Assembly (NCBI RefSeq): GCF_028389875.1
Contig: NC_084668.1
Span: 32,098,993-32,162,992, forward strand
Length of the DNA: 64,000 nucleotides
Origin: Rhea pennata
Lineage: Eukaryota; Chordata; Aves; Rheiformes; Rheidae
Reading direction: 5' to 3'
The position numbers were made by a program, and so were the translations under genes. The notes under the pieces are model-generated. The model worked only from the letters and a program-made list of their open reading frames with translations. It made no database searches and was not told the DNA's origin. This document shows positions 1 to 12,300 of this stretch, one piece after another. Numbering within the stretch: the first letter of the stretch is position 1; each line of letters starts with the position of its first letter.

Positions 1-2984
1 AGGAGTGAATGAGGCTGTGGAGGAGGGCAGGACTACTGGTTTAGGTGCAACGCCATCTTAAAATATTTGTAGAACTTCAGTCTTAGTTCTGACAAAAGCA
101 TTTGATTATTTCCAGTGGAAAAATAAAATGATACTAAAATGCAGGTGTAACTGCAAGTCATCTTTTCAAGCATATAATTCTTACAAGCACTAGTGTATTG
201 ATAGAACCTAGCTGAACAACAGAATGTTGGCACAAAATCAAACTAGCTCTGTTATAAATTCTGTTCTAACTAGAAGTATCATTATTGGATGCTTTTTGGA
301 TTACATACAGTTTACTAGGACTTAAGACTGAAAATTGATGCTCAGTAAGCAGAACTAGTACTTAAAGCACTTTGGCTGTTTTGATGTTTTTGTATTATTT
401 TGAGCTCTGAAAAGAATTCTGTGTTGAACAACTAATTACAAATAATTGTCCTTTTGAAGAAGGCTGTCCAGCTACTTCCCCGTCAAAATTAAATGAATGT
501 CCCTCTCTGATTGATTAAGCTGGTAGATTGCTACCAAATTAGTTTAGGATTATTTTCTAGTACGCTTTGGTAGCTGGCAATTCAAACGCTTCACATTTCA
601 GACTTTTAAAAAGTGTTCATGATGTGTTTAAATATGCATAAATGCCTTCTGTACTGTAAGTCTTATCTGGTATTAACTTAGCAAATACCCCTTGGATCAG
701 TTAATGGTCTGTTCTTACAAAGTGCCCCTCCTACTGGGCTGCAGATTTTCAAATGAATGAGTTTCACCTAAATCCACAAACCTCTTTCACTGAAATTGAA
801 GAGGAAAGAAAATACAGGAGATGGGTGAGAACTAAAGTTAGAAATTGTTAATTGTAACTTTTTAGGTCCATAGAATGTTTTTCTGTTTGTATATCTAGAA
901 GCTAATGTCTGATAATACAAAAGCTAAAGGCTGATACTATGAAAATAACACTAGCTGCTTTACATGCTTTCCTGAAGTGTCTTTCAGTTATAATAATGTA
1001 TTCTCACATTCATAATCTTTTAAAATTACATATCCTCAGAATGAGTGCTGGATTAAGAGGAATCGATGTTCTGGCATTTCTTAAAAACTTGGTAATTAGG
1101 AACTAAAGTGTAGGTTCATTGGGTTTTCAGATTCTAGTCTTTTCTTGCACTGAGTATTAGTATGGAATATTGCATTGCACATTTAATGGAGGGAAGGTGG
1201 TGGTAGACTGCAAGTATTTCTCCTGCATGTGCATTGGGTTAAGTATTTGCAATACAAGGAGGAATTTTAAATTCTAGGAAGTGTAAGGATATCTGCATGT
1301 ATGTAGAAAGTAGCTTTATTTCAAGAAATATGTATCTAATCTTAAAAAAAAGCTATTTCTCATAGTGGCATTAATGTCAGCAGTTTCTATAGGAGCAAAT
1401 GACAATGCTTAACTTTTCAGTAGTTTACAGAGAGAACAACTTAGTTCAGTCAGAATATTATTTTGTCTGTATTTTTAACACCTTTCATTTTCTGGACTTC
1501 CCTCATATCTTAGCTGAATTATGTTTTTGGTATTTTTGTTTGGTGTGAAACTTCTGATTGTCCAAGAAGTCTTGCTAAGATCCTTCAGTCAGTGTGGCAT
1601 TCAGGCTGAGTAACTACTTGAATGATCTAAGCTACTTTCCAAAAATTTCTTCTGCAGATAAACTAAACAAAGGGTAGAACATTCTTCAGAGGAAGAAAGG
1701 AAAGGAAGAAAGAAAATAGTACAAACAGAGAGAAAAACTAAAAACGATAGTCAAGTTAAAATCCCTGAGAAGGAGCATAGAGATGGGAGAAATTCACTGC
1801 GTGTATGTTAGGAATATTTAAGATTGTTAAAATTGTTGGGAGTGGAGAGGAGAAGGGGGTGGGAAATTGGGTTTCTGAAACAGAATAGTCTGTATCATAC
1901 ACTAACAAAAGTGCTGTAGTATGCTAGTATGCATGTTATAAACACTAAAACGATAGACTTAATTTTCAGTTGAGTTTGAATTTTATGTGACCACATTGTT
2001 GCAATCAGAAGTGTTTGTTCTAAAGTGTGACTGTTGCACTGTTTTTCAGTTTCGTTTAAGCAGCTGATGATAAATAAATGAAAAAAATCCTTCCAAATCC
2101 TAAATCATGCTTTTGTTCCAGGGTTTAAATACAGTCAGAAAGAATATCATTGGACTTTTAAGATATAAAATGGAGGAATGATTGAAATAGTAGGCATTGT
2201 GGAGAAGTTTCAGGAATCCAGGGAAAATTGAATGAAAATGTCTGAAAAAAAGTACCAGCTTTTATCAGTAGGTACATTTAGCTTAACAGATGAAATGCCA
2301 TAGGCAAGCAGTGGTTTATCACAGAGATACTGTGAATTTTCCATATAGAAAAGATAACTCTTTGATGCTGATATGCTGCTCGTGGTATCATTATATGTAT
2401 CAGGAAAATGGCATGACATACATGCCATTTGCATATATGCACATATATATGCATTTTGGGATACTATGTGAATTGAAGTTGTGACTTAGCTTCTCAATAG
2501 TGCTCTTTGATATTTTGACCTTGGTGTCTGATTATAAGACCTTGTGTACAGATATGCAATCAGTACTGCATTTAGTATGATGATCTACTTTGATGAACAT
2601 TGATGAAAAAGGAGAGGATTCATTTGACAGCACTGTTTACATTTCTTTAAATGCCAGTTAGTGTGACAGAACTATTTATCTCAGCCAGTGTAAATTTACA
2701 TGTTTATGCTGGCTTTGAAGCCTGCCTGAAGAGTGGGGCCATCACACCGCCTGACTGCATCCTCATGGGTTGCTCTTGGTCTGGTTTGCTGCTCAACAAA
2801 ATGTAACTGGTGCTGTTACATTCTAGCTCTGGGTTCTGGAACCAACTCATAGATAGGAGACTTTTCCCTTGTGTCTCCTACTGTTGGGTGCCACTATTTA
2901 GCTACTGTGAGAAGGAGGGGAAGTAGCAGTGAATCAAGTGAATGAATAAAATAACAAAGGCAACGGCTGGCAGTAGTACTGGCT

Positions 2985-3020
<36 letters not shown>

Positions 3021-5236
3021 CTTTGATATAGCCTTGTCCTCAGGCTGACCATCCATATTCTTTTGAAATGATTTGGGATTCTTAATACTGATATATTGAG
3101 ACAAGCTATATGCAATTCTGTTACTGAAATTTATAGAATTTGGAGTTGCCTAGATAATAACGATGCTTGTGTAAAAATAAATACTCCATAAATGGTTGTA
3201 CTTTCTGAGACTCTTTAGGACAGGTATATTTGTTTGCAAGAAACTTTTTTCCATCGCACAATAATTACAGTAGAAAACAGAAAATTATATAATAGAAGAT
3301 AATAAGTGTTGTGCTAGGATTATTATTAGTTTTATTGAAAATAGTGAGATGTATAGTAATCAATTTTTAAATAAATCTGTGGTAATGCTTGGATTTCAGG
3401 ACTGAATCATGATCATACGTTATAAACTATTTTAACCATTAGGGCATGGAGAAAAGGTACCATTCAATGCTAAACACCACAATTAGAGATGCATGACTGA
3501 AGTTTCAGAGTAATGTATTAGTAGTATTGTGTGAGACAATCACATGAAAAAGATCATGAGATTGTGAAACGGATTATGTTCATGCTTTAGCCATGAATTT
3601 CCTGGTAGAGATATTTTAGTCTTGATTGTGCTTTTGAAAAGCAAAATAGTTTGATCTTTTTGGTTCTGGTTAAATTACCAGGATATTGCAAAGGGGGAGA
3701 AAAGCTGTCCTGTCTACAAAAGTACTATCCTTTGGGTAACTGAATGTTTAAAACTTGAGATGCTGTTTTCAGTATTGAGAAACAGAAGGTTTTGAACAAA
3801 TTGCTAAAGCATTACAAAATACTGAATGTACTTTCCTACTGCTGCCATCTTCTATGCAAGCATACGTACTTACGTCCTTCTCCCGATGCTTTCATTTGTC
3901 TTGCATGACAAGAACATCCATAACTACTTGTTCCAGATCTTGAACGTGATCTTCACATTAAGTAATGTTCAAGATCGTAAATCCTCAGTTAATATAAATC
4001 AGCATATTCCCATAGAAATGTGGAGTTCTGTAGACCTGCCATCACCTTTACATCTGATCCAGTATCTTTGCTTGCTGTTAGAGTGTTAGTGCTTCATGGG
4101 ATGGTGCAAGTTAGAGAGTCCAGGGTTTGAACCTGTACGAAAAAGAGCATGTGTTCCTTATTTAAAGGTTATGGAATTAGTTCCCAGGCAATTGTACAAT
4201 CTGAAAATAAAAGTTTATTTTTTGCTTTTTTGTTTGGCATGACTTTTATATAAATTTGGATTTTTTTCTTGAAATTTCTTTTATAACATTATTCAGATTT
4301 TTGTATATTTTTTTGCTAGCCAATGTAAACAAAGCATCATTTTCTCAAATAGTCAATTGTTTTTAACTCTGAATACATAGTAGATGTATGCAGTGTCTTC
4401 ATCAGTACCTGAAAGATGAACAGTAAGTTTCTTGTAGTCAATGCTAAATTTAAAACCATGTTATTTCTGAACATCAGTACAAAATAATATGATCTACAAC
4501 ATGCCAGTAACCGTATTTCCTGAGTTGCATAAAAGCGAGAGACATGTTTTCCCTGTAACCTTACTTTTAAATGAACATCCGTACGGATCTTTGGGATCAG
4601 TACACGTATGCAAGTAAGAAGTGTTAAACATACACCCAAAATCTGTTTGAACAACACATTGAAATTTGTTAATGGCAACTTATTTTTAAATCACCATACT
4701 ACTTACCATTTAGAGAATCGGGCAGCATGTGTGTTTAGCAGCAGATGAGAGAACAAGTGATGTTTGGGTTTTCAACTATATTATCTGCTCTTCATCCCCA
4801 TAAATAAGAAAATACAGTAGTATTATTTGTGAAACAGATATTTATTCCTGTATAACTTGTCTTTAATGGGATTTTCAAAACTGTAACATCATAAGCATAG
4901 GTGTCTGAAAAGATACATGAGCAAGTGTTGTTCTGTTGTTATGAGAGGCTGTAAAAGCTGTAGGGTTTTTTTTAGTTTTCTTTTTCTTGAAACTTGTTCC
5001 TGTATCATATGAAGGATACATCTCTCTCTAAAATGCACAGAGCCCATCTTACTGTTGGATAGAGAAGTATATTATTAGAATTTCTGTATTGAAAATACCA
5101 CAATTTTTGTTCTGTTAATGCTAATACTGAATAAACTGTGAGTCATTCAGTTGGTGCAAACATGTACCAAAATGAGTTTAGTAAAAATGTTGAGAGAGCT
5201 TTTACACTTAAGTGCTTCCTCTTGTGTCTCTTTTAG
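1..5236 (+). other. SLC39A10 upstream intron / 5' flank
   Basis: No coding exon was recognised. The stretch is AT-rich with no CpG-island-like segment, so it is more likely intron 1 than a promoter. It contains 28 T at 2988-3015 and a 10-bp inverted repeat at 3936-3976. Short open frames here show no recognisable protein. Confidence 0.6.
2988..3015. repeat. Poly(T) run, 28 bases
   Basis: An uninterrupted run of 28 T ending in AAAAG. It could be the tail of an old retroposed element or simple slippage; no element body was recognised beside it. Confidence 0.9.
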
Positions 5237-6322
5237 GAAACAGAGATGAAGGTACACATGCACACAAAATTTTGCATCATTTGTTTGCTGACATTTGTCT
5301 TTCATCAGTGCAATCACTGCCATGAGGGGGGACACGACCATAGTCCTGAAGAGGAACATATGCACTACCATAATGACTATCAGATCTCAGAGGCATCCTA
5401 TTTCCAGAATGGAGGAACAGAATCTGTACTGAGTAAATTTTCAGCATTGGAAGCTGAAAATGAACAAAAATACTACATTGAAAAGATTTTTGATCGTTAT
5501 GGTGAAAATGGAAGATTGTCTTTTTTTGGTCTGGAAAAACTCTTAATAAGCCTTGGTTTAGGAGAGGTAAAAGTAGTGATGATAAATCATGATGATATTG
5601 GCCATGATCATGTTTCCCATTTATATGCTTTAGAAGTACAGGAAGGAAAGCATGCTCACTCTCATAACCATCCTCATTTTCATAGCCATTCAGACTCTGA
5701 AAACCAAACCATGGTTGGTATGGCTGCAAAGAGAAATCATAAATGTGACCTTGAGAGAGAAACAACAGTGTCATCAGTAAAGCCTGATGGTAAACGTATT
5801 CATGACCAGAATCGCCATCACCATCATCATCATCCTCATCTACATCATCATCTTGACCATAATGGTACAAACCATTCTCATAATGATTCAGTTAGTCATA
5901 GTGAACATAGAGAACAGAACCACGAACCTTCAACAGAAACAAATACAACACAGGATCAACCTGAAAGAAAACAACGCAAACAGAAAAAGAGACGAAAAGG
6001 AAAGAAAATCAGTGGGACTTCAGCAGACACTGTACAAGATTATGCTCCAGATCATGATCCAGGTGATCAGCATGAGCACAATCATGTTCATAAACATGAT
6101 CATGTACATGATACATCTCACTTGCATGTACACCTTCGCGAACATGGTAATGATCATTCTACTAGTCGTGGACATCAAGATTCTAGTCTAGGTAATGAGG
6201 ATGGACAGCATCATACCAGCAAGCGAGAGGCATCGCACAAGCGGACTGATGTAAGAAAACGTGCAGTTTTTTCAACACGTATTCACAAGGATCTTAATGA
6301 AGATGAACATGATCATGAAGAG
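5237..6322 (+). CDS. SLC39A10: SLC39A10 first coding exon: signal peptide and His-rich ectodomain
   Basis: The acceptor tctcttttag ends at 5236, nine bases of 5' UTR follow, and the ATG is at 5246. The exon encodes residues 1-359. A hydrophobic segment (residues about 8-20) is a signal peptide. The rest is extracellular, with dense His clusters (for example around 5815-5855) and a basic Lys/Arg stretch near 5960-6005. The donor is GAG followed by gtgagt at 6323, phase 0. The His repeats are probably metal-binding. Open frames on other strands here are by-products of the CAT/CAC repeats. Confidence 0.95.
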
Positions 6323-9300
6323 GTGAGTGTGAACAGAAGAACTGGTAAGTATACTTCTCTTACAGTTAAATGGTTAAATAGATGGAAGATGCATACTCTC
6401 AAATAAAGCAATAGGAAATGTTTGTAATGGTTGCATAATACAGGTAACAGAGTGAATACGCTGAGAGGCTGCAGTTCTGAATCTGCCTTACTGATTTTCA
6501 TTTCTACCTATCATCCATTTTTTCTGAGAATATCTTACATGTTTATCTCTGTATAAAGGAGATACTTCAGGATTTCTAAGATAATCCTACTTACAGGGAT
6601 TTTTTTTTCTTTCCCCAAATTTGTAAGTTCCTTTTTGTCCTCTGTATCTTTGGACTTCTTTCTGAACCTAAGGCTATAATGGTTTTGGAAAATGCTGAAC
6701 TCTTTTCCAAAAGAAACATGTATCTTCTCAACATGCTTCTAATTTCTTGGTCTTAAACAACTGTGAAGCAAGGTAGGTGTAACTTCTGTAATTCTGTGTT
6801 CAGTGTAGGGCTGCTCTTCCATTTCTCCCTTCAGCATTCCTTACTTGTACCAGAAGTCTTTATTTTCCTTCCCCATCACAGTTAACTCTACAAGCAAGAT
6901 GGTTTGATTTCTTAATTTTAAATAGCAGTCAGAATAATGCAGTATTGAGTGCGTGTTGAGTTTGAATTTTTAGATTTGTTCAAAAATGAAGCTCAAAACA
7001 TATAGTGGGTTGGAGGAAGAGAAATTTTAAAAAGACTAATTTGGATTTATGTCTTCCATTCTTTTTCTGTTTTTTTCCTTCATTATTTGTCCTACGTTGT
7101 GCTGAAGAATATGCAACTGTCATTTTCATTGACGTTTATCAAAAGCTGTATAGGTTTTTGGGACTAGGTTGTATAGTGCAATTTTCTTTCCTCCCCCCTC
7201 TCCCCTGCCTTTTTTTCCCCCCTTGAAAATCACTTAGATCAGCTTAGACATATTTCAGCATTGATGGAAAGTTGCGCATCAGAATTTCTCTCCTTCTCTA
7301 CATGTTCTCAAATCATATGCAAAATTTTCCACAGTTAGTTTTTAATCAAGTAATTGCTTTCATATTTGATTTGTTTGTACCATTTGCTTGCAGTGCTTAA
7401 ATGTTACCCAGCTGCTACGGTACTATGGTCTGGAAACCAGCTCTCCAATATCTCCTGAATTGTTTATATACATGTGTCCTGCTCTGCTATACCAGATTGA
7501 GAGAAGGCTTTGTATTGTACATTACGATGAGCTTGAAGATTTCATGAAAAATAGAACTTCATCGATTGAGAATAAAGATAAAACAGGTGCATCAGGTATG
7601 TGTGTAATATCTGAGGCCTTTGAAATTATTTCGCATTATAAATACTAACTTTTATTTTCTTTTTGAAAAGAAAAATGGTATGGTTTGAAAGACTCTGCAG
7701 CTTAGCACTGACTGTAAAGAAATGGTTGAAACTTAACATACTCATTAGAAGAAGTTTGAGAGAGTATGATCCTTTAAGTCAGAAGGAGCGTTCTGTTGTT
7801 CAGTGATATGATCCTTTTGCTACCTGACTCTCTAGCTTAGGAGGACATAATTTTTTTTTCTTGTAGCTTTATATCCTTCCTTACTGTTTTCACTTTTGTT
7901 TATTTTTTATGTTTGTTTATTTTTCTTTCTCTTTTATTCTCTGTCAGTGAGACCCAACAGTTGTGCCCCAACCATTTTGGCTAGATTCACTCCATCTAAC
8001 TCCAGACTTTGGACTTGCCTGTAGTAGGAGTGTCAGCAACACACAGAATCTTTGGAAATAGAGGCACCTCTAGGGGATGAGCAAGTCCACTTACACTTTG
8101 TACTGTTTCTTTCATTCAGAATACTGTGTCTTTTTCTCTTAGTGTGACTAAGGTAGTACGTTTGTATGTAGGTTAGAAGAATGTAGACTGACTTTGACAC
8201 ATTTTGTTAATAAATTTGAGCTGAATATATTCATTTAGAAAAAAAACAGTTCCTTCATTGCAGTTCATTCATTGGAAAATAAAATTTTAGGTCTCACCAA
8301 TTTTATATTCTAGCAGTAACACAAATTTTTAGAACTGGCATGCAAAATTTTAGGAAACTTAAGAAGTGTAAAGACTCAGGAGCATTTAAATGCAAGAACA
8401 TTTAAGCTGCAATTTCTGATAGTAATTTGCTTTTCTTACTTTGAATATCAAAATATTTTATTTCACTCTTTCAGTATTGAGCATATTAGAAGTGTTCAGT
8501 TAAAATCCTTCACTGGCACTATTTCATCTAATTTTTTTTTAAACTTGAGCAAAAGTCAGTTGACTTCTTTTCTTCTTACTATAGTTTTTCATAACTGATT
8601 ATACTTTTAAAATTTGTGTCTACCGTTGCTATCATCCATAAATTATAATGACTGTTGACATATATAGACTGTTGACAAACTGTTGACTGTTGTTTTACTG
8701 AGATGTAAAAAACCTTGGGAAAATGTCCTTGTTTTGAAAATAAAAACATTCCTAATTGTGAATATTGATTAGTGTGTACATGCCTATTAGCATCATTAGA
8801 AATCAAACTTGAAGTAATTACTCTTGATGGATATTAGTACCTGTTGGAAAGAATGCATTACTGGTAATTATTTTTAATGACTGCAGCATCATTAGGAAAG
8901 ATTAACTTGTTGTACATAAATTTCCCTTAGTGACACAGCTGCTGTCTCACTGACTGTTCAAAGGTTGCTGTAAACCAAAAATCCGATATATGGTAGCAAA
9001 TCGTTTGTCTTGTGGAGTAGGCTCATTTTAGTCAGAGTTGACCCTTCTTTTATTACCAAGAGGATTTGTAGAATGGCCCTAAGCATTTTCTGCCAATTAA
9101 AGAGTTGAAACCACATAGAAAACTGCCACGCTGCACATGCTTTGAACCAGTTTAATTAGGAAGTTTCTACAGATGAGTGCTTCTTTCTAAAAGAATGTAT
9201 TCACTTTCTCTGTAATGAGTAAGGAAGCTGATGAATAACTAAGTTTAAAGACCTTTAATATTTTAAGAGACCCAATTTGCAAAATAAGTGAAGCTTATTG

Positions 9301-12300
9301 TGGGACATTTAACATGTTTTATGACATCTGATATCTTGAGTATAAATAACTCATTTGCCAGTTAATTGTAAAAATTCGAGTTTCGTTATTTGTGCTCTGA
9401 ATACAAACTGTAACCTGTAACCTCTGAAACAGGTCAGCCTGGTTAGGTAATGATAAATCATTCTTCATAAAACTTTCAAGTATACTGTGTTACTAACTAG
9501 AGTAAGACTTCAGGTTATGTAATAAAGGTCTTCCTTTGTTAAGTAAAGTGAATCACAAAAAAACAAATCCTAGCTGGTATTTGGGGATTGCAGGAGGTGT
9601 CAGACTCATGTCAGTCTTTGAGTAATTGTTAACCAGTAGCTAGCTAGTTGTGCAATCCTAGTGAAATGAAACTATGTTTACCTAAGCTAGTGTAAGCATT
9701 CTTAAATAGAAATGCTTGTCAAAGTTATGAGAATACAGAGTGGTTTTCTTTAGTTTTAAAGCTTTCAAAAACATTTATAGACCCTTTTCTATTCCCATTT
9801 AGTAGCTTATAAGGTTTTCATTTGGTCTGATTAGGTCTGATTCAGATTTCTAAAGTAATTTAATTAACTGATGACCAGAAACTTGTGAAACCATATGGGG
9901 ATTTGTTCTTACAATTGCAGATTGTTCTATATCACCTTCTAATAGAGGATTTTCAAGGATTCTTTTTGTCTCTTGAGTATTTTTATCTGTTTGCTTGAGG
10001 TATCACAGGGTGCCTATTAAAAGAGGTGGCACTATTATCATTGACAGCTCCTAAGCAACTAAATGTAAACTGTGCTATGAATCAAGCTGGTCTCTTTGTG
10101 GTTGCTGGACTTCTAGATGCTTAACAGAGCAGAGGATTGTGTGATACAGGTGATTTCTTTTCCCCTCCATCTTTCCATCACAATCTCAGCATCTCACTCT
10201 GCTAAGTGGTCACCAAGAGTCTATTTGGGCTGTCTAGCTGCTGACATACAGCTGTCACCTGTTTAGAGAAGTATGTTCTACATACAGGATACCCAGTAAA
10301 ACTTTTCATGCAAGCTTTAGTTTTTGAATTTGAATGATCTTGGAATTCATTTGAATTCAAGTTCATTCTTCATTCATTTGAATGAAGAATCAGTATCAGA
10401 ATCAGTAAGTAGGCACATTCTTCAAATTGGGCAGCAGAGTAAGTTTTCCATATTTGAGAATCACAGTGTTTTTTCTACAGTTTCTAATTATTTGAGAGTT
10501 TATGTTGGTTACAATTACTGGACACTCTGCCACTTGCGTTTTTTTCAAGTTCAGTTCTCCTATATCTTAAGCTCTAAGACTGATTGATTATGAACAATTG
10601 ATGGTATCCTGATGGCTTAATTCAGTTCCTCCAAATCAGTTCACTGTTTATATGAATGCTGTAATGACCATGTTGTCAAAAGTCACTTAATCTGTTTGTG
10701 TTATGTACCTATAGAGTAAAACCATGTTTGCATCTCAAAGAAGCATATTAGTGAAAATGCAAGGATTTTGAGGATATAATTTCATCTACTTGCATACAAA
10801 ATACTGTGATTTCTACCTGACTTGAGATTCTCACCTCTCACAAAAGCAACAGCAGTGAGAAGTAGTACAAGTAAAGGACAAGTCATTTTTCCCAGGCAAG
10901 GACAATTTAGAGCTGTTACTCAAAAGCATTTCAGAGCAGGTATATATTGTAAATCAGTAAATCTGCTATGCAGATGTCAGCTTTCCCTGGAACTTACCAT
11001 TCCCTAACTTGAGGAAGGCTTTGATTCGACACAGTCTTTCTATTAGCTTACTTCTTAAAGCCTGCAGGTAGCTGATCTTTCTTAGCCTCCCAGTAAATCC
11101 ATGTTATTATCCTTTTAGTGTGTTTTGACTGACAAATAACTGTGCATATTTGGTGTTTGCTACTCACTGTTTCAACAAAGGTCCCTTACTGAAGAAACTG
11201 TTGGGTCACTTGCCTTCTGGTTTTTCTATAGAAATATTTTATAACCCAGTAAAAGTAACTTCACCTCATTGACCAAGCTTCATATAGCATTCCTAGGATT
11301 GTTATGCATCAACATCTTTGAAGAGCTCTTCCAGTGTTCATAATGCTGCATATTAGTTCCACTTCCATATTTTAGAGTTTTGGACACTATAGTACAGTAA
11401 CTTTATCAGAATCTGGGTTTGTACTTTTGCATATAATATTTTTTGTCTTCAGACTCAACAGCAGCCTTTTGCTGGTAATTCTGGTTCCATACCATTGTTA
11501 AGTATTCTAGTTCCATGCCATTATTAAGAGTTTGAACAGATACAGACAGAAGCTGGAGGCCATAGCTTCAGAGGTTAACTCCACAGATTACTCATTCTGA
11601 TGGTTACATGCCTCATCTTAATCATGATTCCATCTTTAGATGTTGTATCATTTGTAAGAGTACATAAGCCCATCAGAGATGCATTTGCCAAATTTATGCT
11701 ATGATGCATGAAACTTCAGCCAATTTATATAATCTCCTTTCCATTCTTGGTTTCCATGTAAGGCTGTTGGTCATTTAACCTGGAACTTAGTATCGTAATA
11801 TCTATGTCCAGAGTGGAGATCCAGTGTCCTGCCAAATGGCATTGCAGCTTCAATTTGGGCTGCTTGTGAATGCGCATTATGCTACAATATTGAATTACTT
11901 GTCCATGTATACTGTTTCTTTCAGCAGGACTTGTTCATCCAGTGCACATGATTGAACTGCTCTGGGGATGAACCAAAGTTATGTAGTGATAGTCTTTTGA
12001 TCTGCAGGGTTCTGCTTGCAGTCTAGACCTATTTTTGTATTCCTATTTCTCAGTCTCTGTTTCTTTTTTTTTCTTTTCTGTCTTGCCACCAACTCAGTTT
12101 TCCTCATAGTATCAATATCCATTCCAATATATTGAAATTTTTTCCATTCAGTTCCTCTCGGATGATGTGTTACTGAAGCCTTTGCATTTGAATTAGATTG
12201 TTTCCTTTCCTGCAACGCCGTAGAATGAGGGATACAACCTTCATAGGGACGAACTTTTTACATAAAACAGGTGTCATAAGCTGTGATATTGACCCTGACC

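Noticed and set aside
3826..4089. 87-codon open frame upstream of SLC39A10
   Set aside because: No recognisable protein and no Kozak or splice support; the frame crosses the inverted repeat at 3936-3976.
4085..4145. GGGTTTGAACC resembling a tRNA T-arm
   Set aside because: No matching acceptor stem, D-arm or anticodon arm could be found around it, so it is not a tRNA gene.
5277..5870. 197-codon open frame on the - strand with a long Asp/Glu run, and a 134-codon + strand frame at 5787-6191
   Set aside because: Both overlap the real SLC39A10 exon; the acidic and Ile/Met-rich compositions are complements or shifted readings of CAT/CAC His codons.
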